A DNA stretch of 64,000 nt from Allobosea lathyri. GTDB taxonomy: Bacteria > Pseudomonadota > Alphaproteobacteria > Rhizobiales > Beijerinckiaceae. Within the stretch, counting starts at the first letter, position 1. Every line of letters starts with the position of its first letter. Shown piece by piece: positions 9,301 to 16,575 of this stretch. The DNA lies in NCBI RefSeq assembly GCF_900108245.1, contig NZ_FNUY01000001.1, positions 558,001-622,000 of the forward strand, in the 5' to 3' direction. Under the pieces are notes generated by a model. It saw only the letters and a list, made by a program, of their open reading frames with translations. It did not search any database and was not told the DNA's origin. A program made the translations under genes and the position numbers.

Positions 9301-9905
9301 CGGATATCGGTGACGGCGGCGGCCAGCCCGTCCCGGCTGAAGGCGAGGCGGGGCGCCTGTTCCGGCTGGACCGGCGCGCGCTGCGCTTCGGCGGTCTTGC
9401 GCTCGATGTCGACGATGCGCTCGCCCATCGTCTTGATCGCCTCGGCGATGACGCTGGTGGCGCGCTCCTGACGCTCGGCGGCAGCCCGTTCGCCGGAGCT
9501 GATGCGATTCTCGGTCTTTTCGATCCAGCGCGCGATGGAATCGAGTGCGCCGGCGGTCTTGGCGCTTGATTCGCGCGTCAGACGCTCGGCGCTGGCGGCC
9601 TGGGTGATGACGGCGTCGATCTCGTTGCGCGAGGGGACGGCCCTGACAGCCTTCGGCGGGGCGCTGAACGCCTCCTGCGGAGAGGTGTCCATCTGGCCCT
9701 GGGAGAGCTTGGCGAGGCGCTCGGACAAAGCCGCTATGTCGAGCTGCTCCGGCGGGGGGGCGGGCTGTTCGGCGCCGTCCTCGTCGCGAATCTTGAAGTC
9801 GAGCCATTCGCCGAGCGTCATTCCGGCGCGCCGCGCCGCTGCTTTGGCTGCGTCGCGGGTGCGGGGGTCGACGCCCTTGACGCTCCAGGGCAAGCTAGTG
9901 GCCAT
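6399..9905 (-). CDS. Large PodJ-like polarity protein with coiled coils and C-terminal SEL1 repeats
   Basis: An 1168-residue protein. Residues 1-50 (MATSLPWSVKGVDPRTRDAA, then GMTLGEWLDFKI) match the N-terminus of alphaproteobacterial PodJ-like localisation factors. Residues about 100-720 are Ala/Arg/Glu/Gln-rich with heptad character, consistent with long coiled coils. One membrane helix (LLLGLAALVLAMGTAHIV) lies near 807-827, followed by a Pro/Ala/Thr-rich periplasmic stretch, then four or so SEL1/TPR-like repeats at about 960-1115. In Caulobacter PodJ organises the flagellar and pilus pole; here the family role is likely but the partners are unknown. The start is supported by SLPWSVKG conservation and a GGCGAG element upstream. 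Confidence 0.8.
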   Translation of the reverse strand: MATSLPWSVKGVDPRTRDAAKAAARRAGMTLGEWLDFKIRDEDGAEQPAPPPEQLDIAALSERLAKLSQGQMDTSPQEAFSAPPKAVRAVPSRNEIDAVITQAASAERLTRESSAKTAGALDSIARWIEKTENRISSGERAAAERQERATSVIAEAIKTMGERIVDIERKTAEAQRAPVQPEQAPRLAFSRDGLAAAVTDIRTRQRALDEDPASRSSTIPGSATIPESRIPESRISALRDDLRELSARIAPASARAEPTYPPMRATAVRQEAQPAQREPQLGQIEAMLAELGSRLDRLDKRDRLEPIMKPLARIESEVSRLSQDRSGGGYQRFEQEIAHLAAKVDALAARGGDRTILAPVLHDIAELRDLLEAGSGDKRLEDLSQQVSSLSFEMGRLRDAQPDGRELRGLSMAIEDVRNAVFSDRAQDRQADTAPMAALSRQIEALAIKLEDLGDRRPAGELEDRIDALQQHIESLVEQGPAAVTRQIEALAGRIETLAASSNLTQLVNEGKSVQVAQVDLRPVEDMLRSLAEKIDEAGSPGAGSEAFDALEQQISGIATRLDAAAATRSAETGMERTLQDLVVHLRSLREETAAERAQRAAIAEMASTVAPASGIAELSSLMSGLRDTHVSSGRQTQDAIGAVHQTLETIISRLSSLEAELLAERQGAAPRPVIPPRAAASVRPSAPQVARSPEPMAGMSVAAGDRFVAEMPGSTKVEVTAAPAAATPVAGGIPSLDLPLEPGSGRPRTDAALAGGHDAQSIRQNLIAAARRSAKAASEAASGAPAPAAEPTKNAGRLKEIMEKRKRPLLLGLAALVLAMGTAHIVTGALKGDKTKPAGNEATQSLIAPSATPPEAATDAAPAKPAKDQASALPPTAPGPEATSVAAAETTSSTSQPSSTQPLSAQALSTPPLPAQIAPAVTPPPAVTSEPVLAATGIGELPAGLGSAGLRKAALDGNARAVYELASRAADGPAATRDLKLALRLFERAAVAGLPPAQFRLGNMFEKGTGTTRDIALARVWYMRAAERGNAKAMHNLAVLHAEGISGKPDYATATEWFRRAAELGVRDSQYNLAVLLGRGLGAPADLSQSYVWFSVAAGQGDEDAGRKRDEVAQRLTPADLATAKSEAGSWKPKALDAAANEVVAPAKGWDVTPTAEAKKPAKPARS

Positions 9906-10262
9906 GTTGACGCTCGCCTACGGGGCTTGTCCTTGATCGGAAAGCGCAGGCCCCTGGAACCGCTGCCTTCCTCGCGAACCCGGTCAATCGTGAAAATAGC
10001 GTTGCTGATGCCACGATGCTGATCCGCGATGCCGACTTTTGGCCGCCGTGGTAAACAGCCGGTTAAGATTTCGGCCCCATCGGTTAATTTTTCACGAACG
10101 CGCCCTCCGAGGGGCCGCGAGCGTGGGGCGTGTAACGGTAACTTACCCGCCTCTTTAGCCACATTACCTGACGCTAGGAGATGTCTTCGCCTATATGGGG
10201 AGCAGCCATGGTCGCCGCTGTTTGCGCGGCGAGCCGATGCAACCCTCAAGGATTGACAATCA
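9906..10262. other. 357-base divergent intergenic region
   Basis: It separates the PodJ-like gene (-) from the MerR gene (+). I see no gene in it. It is more AT-rich than its surroundings between about 10040 and 10200. A small palindrome GGTAA-C-TTACC lies at 10137-10147 and an AAGGA ribosome site for the MerR gene at about 10248. Promoters of both genes must lie here, but I cannot place them with confidence. Confidence 0.5.
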
Positions 10263-10727
10263 ATGTCGCGCCACAGCCTTGCTCTGGCGGCCGCTCCGAA
10301 TCGTGAAGGCCGCTCCAACAGTTCCACCGCCGACGAATCCGACACGACCGGCGGTTTCACCATCAGCGACCTCGCTCGTGATTTTGGCGTTACTCTTCGC
10401 ACCCTCCGCTTCTACGAATCGCGTGGCCTGATCGCTCCAGCCCGCTCCGGCATGACGCGGATCTATTCCGGTCGCGACCGGGCCCGCCTGGCCCTGATCC
10501 TCAAGGGCAAGCAGCTCGGCTTCACCCTTGTCGAGATTCGCGCCATGCTCGCCAACGAGGACAAGAAGGGCGGCGAGTCCGGTGACAAGTCGGCCTCGGT
10601 CGGCGGCCTTCAGCTCAGCCAGGCGCAAGTCGTCGAGCAGCTGGAATTACTGCGCAGCCAGCATTCCGAGATCGAGGACGCCATTGCCGAACTCGAAGCT
10701 TCGCTTGCTCGCTTTGCCAAAGCCTGA
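10263..10727 (+). CDS. MerR family transcriptional regulator
   Basis: A 154-residue protein: a variable 30-residue lead, then the MerR helix-turn-helix (GGFTISDLARDFGVTLRTLRF) with the RFYESRGLIAP wing and a C-terminal coiled coil (SQAQVVEQLELLRSQHSEIE) for dimerisation. It lacks metal-binding cysteines, so an organic effector is likelier than a metal. It lies just upstream of an acyl-CoA dehydrogenase, thiolase and FadB-type gene on the same strand but is separated from them by a strong terminator. Control of that fatty-acid or branched-acid catabolic cluster, as in MerR regulators of the LiuR type, is inference. Confidence 0.9.
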   Translation: MSRHSLALAAAPNREGRSNSSTADESDTTGGFTISDLARDFGVTLRTLRFYESRGLIAPARSGMTRIYSGRDRARLALILKGKQLGFTLVEIRAMLANEDKKGGESGDKSASVGGLQLSQAQVVEQLELLRSQHSEIEDAIAELEASLARFAKA

Positions 10728-10848
10728 ACGCGCGAAGGCTTGAACGCGCGCAAGTCTGAACACGCACAGGTCTGAATACCCGCTGGGATCGCGCGGAAGC
10801 GAATACCCCATACGGTCGATCCCAGGCGTATCAGCTGACAGTCATGTG

Positions 10849-10878
10849 AAAACCCCGGCTTCTCGGCCGGGGTTTTTT
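10849..10878 (+). terminator. Rho-independent terminator after the MerR gene
   Basis: Eleven-base perfect stem, AAAACCCCGGC (10849-10859) pairing with GCCGGGGTTTT (10866-10876), with a six-base loop and a run of T at the 3' side. It isolates the MerR transcript from the beta-oxidation cluster. Confidence 0.85.
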
Positions 10879-10946
10879 GTTGCTTGATGTCGACCGCGTT
10901 CCCGTCACGACCCGGAAGCGCGCGCCATGAAAATAACCCGCCCCCG

Positions 10947-10974
10947 TTGCAACGTCAGAGAGATTGTTTATATA
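10947..10974 (+). promoter_or_regulatory. Probable promoter of the beta-oxidation cluster
   Basis: TTGCAA (10947-10952), a 16-base spacer and TATATA (10969-10974), about 65 bases upstream of the acyl-CoA dehydrogenase start. It is the most AT-rich point of the region and lies after the terminator. Match to a sigma-70 consensus is by eye only. Confidence 0.45.
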
Positions 10975-11037
10975 TGAACTATTCGGACGGGCCGCCTGCG
11001 GGTGGCGCGCCGCTGCACGACGAGAGGGAGGATCACC

Positions 11038-12834
11038 ATGCCGGTCTACAAGGCGCCCGTCGAAGACACGCTTTTCCTGCTCAACGACGTCTTCAACATC
11101 GAACGCTACAACAACCTGCCCGGCTTTGCGGATGCGACGCCCGATGTGGTCGAGGCCGTGCTGGGCGAGGGAGCGAAGCTCTGCGAGGAGGTGCTGCAGC
11201 CGCTGAACCATTCCGGCGATCAGGAAGGCTGCAAGCGTAACGCCGATGGCAGCGTGACCACGCCGAAGGGCTTCAAGGAGGCGCACAAAGCCTATGCCGA
11301 GGGCGGCTGGATCGGCCTGGCGATGGACCCTGAATATGGCGGCCAGGGCCTGCCCTATACGCTCGGCGCCGTGATGAACGAATATGCCTCCTCGGCGAAT
11401 ATGGCCTTCGCCATGTATCCCGGCCTGACCATGGGCGCGATCGCCGCGCTTTATGTCCACGGCTCGGACGAGCAGAAGCGCACTTACCTGCCCAAGATGA
11501 TCGAGGGCACCTGGTCGGGCACCATGAACCTGACCGAGCCGCATTGCGGCACCGATCTCGGCCTGATCAAGACCAAGGCCGTGCCCAATGGCGACGGCTC
11601 CTACGCGATCACCGGCACGAAGATCTTCATCTCGGCCGGCGAGCAGGACATCACCGAGAACATCGTCCATCTCGTGCTGGCCCGCATCGAAGGCGCGCCT
11701 GCGGGCGTGAAGGGCATCTCGCTCTTCGTCGTCCCGCGCAACAAAGTCGGCGCCGATGGCTCTGTCGGCGAAAACAACCACGTCTCCTGCGGCTCGATCG
11801 AGCACAAGATGGGCATCCACGGCAACTCGACCTGCGTCATGAATTATGACGGCGCCAAGGGCTGGCTCATCGGCACCGAGAACAAGGGCCTCAACGCCAT
11901 GTTCGTGATGATGAACGAGGCGCGGCTCGGCGTCGCGATCCAGGGGCTGGCTCAATCCGAGGTCGCCTATCAGAACGCTGTCGTCTACGCGAAGGAGCGT
12001 ATTCAGGGCCGCTCGCTCACCGGCGCGAAGAATCCCGACAAGGCTGCGGACCCGATCATCGTCCACCCCGACGTGCGCCGCACGCTGATGTCGATCAAGG
12101 CCTTCAACGAGGCGGCCCGCGCCTTCGTGATCTGGAACGCGATCAAGTCCGACATCGCGCATCGCTCCGGCGACGCCGCCGAGCGCCAGGCGGCCGACGA
12201 TCAGCTCGGCCTGATGACCCCGGTGCTCAAGGGCGTGCTGACCGATACCGGCTTCGACAATGCGGTAAAGGCCCAGCAGATGTTCGGCGGCCATGGCTAC
12301 ATTGCCGAGACCGGCGTCGAGCAGTTCGTCCGCGATGCCCGTATCGCCATGATCTACGAGGGCGCCAATGGCGTGCAGGCGATGGACCTCGTCGGCCGCA
12401 AGCTTGGTCGCGATGGCGGGCGTGCCATCATGGCCTTCTTCAACGAGGTCGGGGGCTTCCTGAAGGACAATGCCGAGGACGAGGCGCTGCGGCCCTTGCT
12501 CGCGCCCCTGCAGGTCTCGCTGGGGCATCTTCAGCAGGCGTCGATGTGGTTCATGCAGAATGCGCTCGCCAAGCCCGACAATGCCGGTGCCGGCGCACAT
12601 GACTACATGCATCTGCTCGGCCTGGTCTCGCTCGGCTATATGTGGGCCAGGATGGCCAAGGTCGCGCAGGACAAGCTCAATGCCGGTGCCAATGGCGCGA
12701 CCGAGCGCATGAACACCAAGCTGGCGACCGCCCGCTTCTTCATGGAGCGCTCGCTGCCCGAGACGGCCGCACATCTGGTCAGGATCACCAGTGGCGCGGA
12801 TTCGACGATGGCGCTGAGCGCCGAGCAGTTCTGA
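11038..12834 (+). CDS. Acyl-CoA dehydrogenase (DmdC/AcdX type with extended C-terminus)
   Basis: A 598-residue FAD enzyme. It has the short N-terminal AcDx domain, the middle-domain signature GTMNLTEPHCGTDLG, a long insertion, and the C-terminal helical domain with QMFGGHGYIAETGVEQFVRD and the catalytic-loop region IYEGANGVQAMDLVGRK. It oxidises an acyl-CoA to the 2-enoyl-CoA; close relatives include 3-methylmercaptopropionyl-CoA dehydrogenases, but long- and medium-chain specificities occur too, so the substrate is open. ATG at 11038 follows GGGAGG by seven bases. The thiolase and FadB-type genes follow on the same strand, giving a complete beta-oxidation spiral. Confidence 0.93.
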   Translation: MPVYKAPVEDTLFLLNDVFNIERYNNLPGFADATPDVVEAVLGEGAKLCEEVLQPLNHSGDQEGCKRNADGSVTTPKGFKEAHKAYAEGGWIGLAMDPEYGGQGLPYTLGAVMNEYASSANMAFAMYPGLTMGAIAALYVHGSDEQKRTYLPKMIEGTWSGTMNLTEPHCGTDLGLIKTKAVPNGDGSYAITGTKIFISAGEQDITENIVHLVLARIEGAPAGVKGISLFVVPRNKVGADGSVGENNHVSCGSIEHKMGIHGNSTCVMNYDGAKGWLIGTENKGLNAMFVMMNEARLGVAIQGLAQSEVAYQNAVVYAKERIQGRSLTGAKNPDKAADPIIVHPDVRRTLMSIKAFNEAARAFVIWNAIKSDIAHRSGDAAERQAADDQLGLMTPVLKGVLTDTGFDNAVKAQQMFGGHGYIAETGVEQFVRDARIAMIYEGANGVQAMDLVGRKLGRDGGRAIMAFFNEVGGFLKDNAEDEALRPLLAPLQVSLGHLQQASMWFMQNALAKPDNAGAGAHDYMHLLGLVSLGYMWARMAKVAQDKLNAGANGATERMNTKLATARFFMERSLPETAAHLVRITSGADSTMALSAEQF

Positions 12835-12842
12835 CGACAGCC

Positions 12843-12939
12843 GTCATGGTCGGGCTTGACCCGACCATCTCTTGCAGAATTTGCATCTCTTGCAGAACCC
12901 GCTGGATGACGAGATGGTCGGGTCAAGCCCGACCATGAC
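12843..12939. repeat. 29-base perfect inverted repeat with nested hairpins
   Basis: Left arm 12843-12871 and right arm 12911-12939 are perfect reverse complements. Each arm is itself a hairpin (ATGGTCGGG, five-base loop, CCCGACCAT). Between them CATCTCTTGCAGAA occurs twice in direct order. A related element lies at 33693-33715, so this is a dispersed intergenic family. It sits inside the beta-oxidation operon, between the dehydrogenase and thiolase genes. Confidence 0.9.
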
Positions 12940-12990
12940 GTCCGGCACGAGAACAAGCCGCCACGCTGCGGCCAGCCCGGGAGGCCCCGA

Positions 12991-14199
12991 ATGGCAGACG
13001 CATTCATCTACGACCATGTCCGCACGCCGCGCGGCAAGGGCAAGGCCGATGGCTCGCTGCACGAGGTCACGGCGATCGAACTCGGGACCCAGACCCTGCG
13101 CGCCATCAAGGCCCGCAACAAGCTGGACACCAAGCTGGTCGAGGACGTCGTCTTCGGTTGCGTCGACCCGGTCGGCGAGGCCGGCGCCGATATCGCCCGC
13201 ACCGTCGCGCTGAAAGCCGGCTACGGCCAGGAAGTGCCGGGCGTGCAGATCAATCGCTTCTGCGCCTCGGGGCTCGATGCTGTGAACCTCGCAGCGGCGC
13301 AGATCATGTCCGGTCAGAAGGACATGGCGATCGGCGGCGGCGTCGAGAGCATGAGCCGCGTCGGCATGGGCGCTTCGGGCTTTGCGCTTGCAGTCGATCC
13401 GTCAGTTGCGATCGACACCTACTTCATGCCTCAGGGCGTCTCGGCCGATCTGATCGCGACGAAATACGGCTTCTCGCGCGATGATGTCGACGCCTTCGCC
13501 GTGCGCTCGCACAAGCGCGCCGCCGCTGCCTGGCAGGAGGGCCGCTTCAAGAACTCGGTCATCCCCGTCACCGACGTCAACGGCCTGATCCTGCTCGATC
13601 GCGACGAGACCATCCGCCCCAACACGGATATGCAGACACTGGCCGGGCTGAAGGCCTCCTTCGTCCAGATGGGCGAAATGGGCGGATTCGATGCGGTCGC
13701 CACCGCCGCGCATCCGGATGTCGAGTTCGTCAACCACGTCCATCACGCCGGCAACTCCTCAGGGATCGTCGATGGCGCGGCGGCCGTGCTGCTCGGCTCC
13801 AAGAAGGGCGGCAAGGCCGCCGGCCTGAAGCCCCGCGCCCGCATCCGCGCTTTCGCTACGATAGGCTCGGATCTCGCGCTGATGCTGACCGGGCCGGTCG
13901 ACGTCACCGAACTCGTGCTGCGCAAGGCCGGCATGACCACCAAGGACATCGACCTGTTCGAGCTGAACGAGGCCTTCTCCTCGGTGGTGCTGCGCTATCA
14001 GCAGGCCTTCGACATCGATGACGCCGTGCTCAACGTGAATGGCGGCGCGATCGCGATGGGGCATCCGCTTGGCGCGACCGGCGCGATGATCCTCGGCACC
14101 GTGCTCGACGAGCTGGAGCGCACCGACAAGACCGTCGCTTTGGTGACGCTCTGCGTCGCCGCCGGCATGGGCGTCGCCACCATCATCGAACGGGTTTGA
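12991..14199 (+). CDS. Acetyl-CoA C-acyltransferase (thiolase, FadA-like)
   Basis: A 402-residue thiolase. The nucleophilic Cys91 lies in INRFCASGLDAV, His358 in GGAIAMGHPLGATGA and the second catalytic Cys388 in TLCVAAGMG. It cleaves 3-ketoacyl-CoA to acetyl-CoA and a shortened acyl-CoA, or runs the reverse condensation. The start ATG at 12991 lies just after an AGGCCCCGA stretch. It is flanked by the acyl-CoA dehydrogenase upstream and the bifunctional hydratase/dehydrogenase 11 bases downstream, so degradative beta-oxidation is the likely direction. Confidence 0.95.
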   Translation: MADAFIYDHVRTPRGKGKADGSLHEVTAIELGTQTLRAIKARNKLDTKLVEDVVFGCVDPVGEAGADIARTVALKAGYGQEVPGVQINRFCASGLDAVNLAAAQIMSGQKDMAIGGGVESMSRVGMGASGFALAVDPSVAIDTYFMPQGVSADLIATKYGFSRDDVDAFAVRSHKRAAAAWQEGRFKNSVIPVTDVNGLILLDRDETIRPNTDMQTLAGLKASFVQMGEMGGFDAVATAAHPDVEFVNHVHHAGNSSGIVDGAAAVLLGSKKGGKAAGLKPRARIRAFATIGSDLALMLTGPVDVTELVLRKAGMTTKDIDLFELNEAFSSVVLRYQQAFDIDDAVLNVNGGAIAMGHPLGATGAMILGTVLDELERTDKTVALVTLCVAAGMGVATIIERV

Positions 14200-14210
14200 G
14201 GAGAAAACAG

Positions 14211-16415
14211 ATGAACCTCACCAATTTCCGCTTCGAGACCGACGCCGACGGCATCGCCACCGCGACCTGGGACATGCCCGGCCGTTCGATGAACGTCATC
14301 ACGCCCGAACTGATGGCAGAGCTCGACCAGATCATCGACAAGGTCGCAAGCGACGACGCGATCAAGGGCTGTGTCATCACCTCCGGCAAGGAGAGCTTTT
14401 CCGGCGGCGCCGACCTGACCATGCTTCAAGGTCTGCGCGATCTCTATGTCGGCCTGGCCAAGGAGAAGGGCGAGCAGATCGCGATGCAGACCTTCTTCGA
14501 CGAGAGCCGCAAGCTCTCGCTGCTCTATCGCAAGCTCGAGACCTGCGGAAAGCCCTTTGCGGCTGCGATCCACGGCGTCTGCCTGGGCGGCGCCTTCGAG
14601 CTTTCACTGGCCTGCCAGTATCGCGTCGTCTCGGACGACGCCTCGACGCGCGTCGGCCTGCCCGAGATCAAGGTCGGGCTCTTCCCGGGCGCGGGCGGCA
14701 CCCAGCGCGTCTCGCGCCTGATGCAGACCGGCGACGCGCTGCAGATGATGTTCAAGGGCGAGCAGATCAAGGCGCTGCCGGCGCGCAATACCGGCCTCGT
14801 CCATGCCGTCGTGCCGCGCGACCAGTTGATCCAGAACGCCAGGGACTGGCTCAACGCCAACCCGCAGGCGAAGGCGCTCTGGGACGATCCCAAGTTCAAA
14901 CTGCCCTCCAACAAGGTCTATTCGCCGGCCGGCATGCAGATCTGGCCGCCCGCCAGCGCGATCTATCGCCGCGAGACCAACGACAACTACCCGGCCGCCC
15001 GGGCCATCCTGTCGGCTGTCTATGAGGGGCTCCAGCTGCCGATCGACCTCGCGCTCAAGGTCGAGAGCCGCTACTTCGCGAAGATCCTGCGGACGAAGGA
15101 GGCGGCGTCGATGATCCGCTCGCTCTTCGTCTCGATGCAGGAGCTGAACAAGGGCGCGCGCCGTCCCGCCGATGTGCCGCCGAGCAAGCTGAAGAAGATC
15201 GGCGTCGTCGGTGCGGGCTTCATGGGAGCCGGCATCGCCTATGTCACGGCGCTGGCCGGTATCGAGGTCGTGCTGATCGATCGCGACCAGGAGGCGGCCG
15301 ACAAGGGCAAGGCCTATTCGCACAAGCTGGTCTCCGACCAGATCATGAAGGGGCGCGCCAAGACGGCCGATCGCGATGCGCTGCTCGGGCGCATCAAGGC
15401 CAGCGCCGACTACGCCGATCTCAAGGGCTGCGACCTCGTCGTCGAGGCCGTGTTCGAGGATCCCAAGGTCAAGGCCGAGGTGATCGCCAAGGTCGAGGCC
15501 GTGATCGGCCCCAAGGCGATCTTCGGTTCCAACACCTCGACCCTGCCGATCACCGGCCTCGCCGAGCATGCGGAGCGGCCGAAGAACTTCATCGGCATCC
15601 ATTTCTTCTCGCCCGTCGAGAAGATGCTGCTGGTCGAGGTCATCATGGCCAAGAAGACCGGCAAGAAGGCGCTCGCGGTGGCGCTCGATTTCGTCCGCGC
15701 GATCAAGAAGACGCCGATCGTCGTCAACGACACCCGCGGGTTCTATGCCAATCGCTGCGTCGGCAACTACATCCGCGAAGGCCATCTCATGCTGATGGAA
15801 GGCGTACCGCCGGCGATGATCGAGGCTGCCGGCAAGCAGGCGGGCATGCCGGTCGGGCCGCTCTCGCTCAATGACGAGGTCGCGGTCGATCTCGCCTGGA
15901 AGGTGCTGAAGGCGGCCAAGGCGCAACTCGGCGACGGTGCCGTCGACCCGGCGCAGGAAAAGCTGCTCTCCGACATGGTCGAGAAGCACGGTCGCCTCGG
16001 TCGCAAGAACAAGAAGGGTTTTTACGATTACCCCGAGGGCGGTCCCAAGCGCCTCTGGCCGGGCCTCGCCGATCTCGTCGGCAAGAGCCTCGACCCAGAC
16101 ACTGTCGACATGGAGGAGCTGAAGCACCGTTTGCTGGTGACGCAGGCTTTGGAGGCCGCCCGCACCTATGAGGAGGGCGTCGTCACCGATCCGCGCGAGG
16201 CCGATGTCGGCTCGATCATCGGCTTCGGCTTCGCCCCCTATTCCGGGGGCACCCTGAGCTATATCGACAATATGGGCGCCGCCACTTTCGTGAAGCTCTG
16301 CGAGGCCCTGGCGAAGACGCATGGCGAGCGCTTCAAGCCGAACCGGCAGCTCAAGCGCATGGCAAAGACAGGCGAGAGCTATTACGGCGCTGCGGAGAAG
16401 AAGGCGGCGGCCTGA
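14211..16415 (+). CDS. Bifunctional enoyl-CoA hydratase / 3-hydroxyacyl-CoA dehydrogenase (FadB/FadJ type)
   Basis: A 734-residue fusion. Residues 1-~190 are a crotonase domain: oxyanion-hole SGKESFSGGAD, the acid residues in GGAFELSLACQ and LPEIKVGLFPGAGGTQ. From about residue 325 comes the NAD-binding domain (IGVVGAGFMGAGIA) with the catalytic His in FIGIHFFSPVEKM, then two C-terminal dehydrogenase domains. It hydrates 2-enoyl-CoA and oxidises the 3-hydroxyacyl-CoA. ATG at 14211 has a GAGGAG site ten bases upstream. With the preceding thiolase it forms the FadAB-like pair. Confidence 0.95.
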   Translation: MNLTNFRFETDADGIATATWDMPGRSMNVITPELMAELDQIIDKVASDDAIKGCVITSGKESFSGGADLTMLQGLRDLYVGLAKEKGEQIAMQTFFDESRKLSLLYRKLETCGKPFAAAIHGVCLGGAFELSLACQYRVVSDDASTRVGLPEIKVGLFPGAGGTQRVSRLMQTGDALQMMFKGEQIKALPARNTGLVHAVVPRDQLIQNARDWLNANPQAKALWDDPKFKLPSNKVYSPAGMQIWPPASAIYRRETNDNYPAARAILSAVYEGLQLPIDLALKVESRYFAKILRTKEAASMIRSLFVSMQELNKGARRPADVPPSKLKKIGVVGAGFMGAGIAYVTALAGIEVVLIDRDQEAADKGKAYSHKLVSDQIMKGRAKTADRDALLGRIKASADYADLKGCDLVVEAVFEDPKVKAEVIAKVEAVIGPKAIFGSNTSTLPITGLAEHAERPKNFIGIHFFSPVEKMLLVEVIMAKKTGKKALAVALDFVRAIKKTPIVVNDTRGFYANRCVGNYIREGHLMLMEGVPPAMIEAAGKQAGMPVGPLSLNDEVAVDLAWKVLKAAKAQLGDGAVDPAQEKLLSDMVEKHGRLGRKNKKGFYDYPEGGPKRLWPGLADLVGKSLDPDTVDMEELKHRLLVTQALEAARTYEEGVVTDPREADVGSIIGFGFAPYSGGTLSYIDNMGAATFVKLCEALAKTHGERFKPNRQLKRMAKTGESYYGAAEKKAAA

Positions 16416-16420
16416 TCGTC

Positions 16421-16567
16421 CCTTCTCCCCTCGGGGGAGAAGGTGGCAGTGCGAAGCACTGACGGATGAGGGCCGAACCACATCCAAAAGCAAGAAAGGG
16501 CCGCATGCGCAGCCCTTCCCTCATCCGCCTCACTGCGTTCGGCACCTTCTCCCCCGAGGGGAGAAGG
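16421..16567. repeat. 25-base perfect inverted repeat between convergent genes
   Basis: Left arm 16421-16445 and right arm 16543-16567 are exact reverse complements; each arm contains CCTTCTCCCC/GGGGAGAAGG and can fold on itself. GACGGATGAGGG and CCCTCATCCG add a second inner pairing. It fills the gap between the FadB-type gene and the convergent aminotransferase gene and may act as a bidirectional terminator or stabiliser. Confidence 0.88.
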
Positions 16568-16575
16568 AAAGACCC

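Larger units (their letters stand above)
10728..11037 (+). other. 310-base intergenic region between MerR and acyl-CoA dehydrogenase genes
   Basis: Holds a tandem-like stretch after the MerR stop (three near copies of GAACGCGC-AGGTCTGAA type sequence, 10727-10780), the intrinsic terminator at 10849-10878 and the probable promoter at 10947-10974. No credible gene is seen. Confidence 0.6.

Noticed and set aside
10137..10147. GGTAA-C-TTACC as the MerR operator
   Set aside because: Too short and not placed between recognisable -35 and -10 elements with MerR-type spacing; kept only as a note in the intergenic entry.
10831..12774. A 647-codon open frame on the minus strand
   Set aside because: It is antisense to the acyl-CoA dehydrogenase, whose motifs are unmistakable; the His/Arg/Gly-rich translation is typical of the complementary strand of a high-GC gene.
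14604..16493. A 629-codon open frame on the minus strand
   Set aside because: Antisense to the FadB-type gene; Asp/Gly/Arg-rich translation with no family motif.
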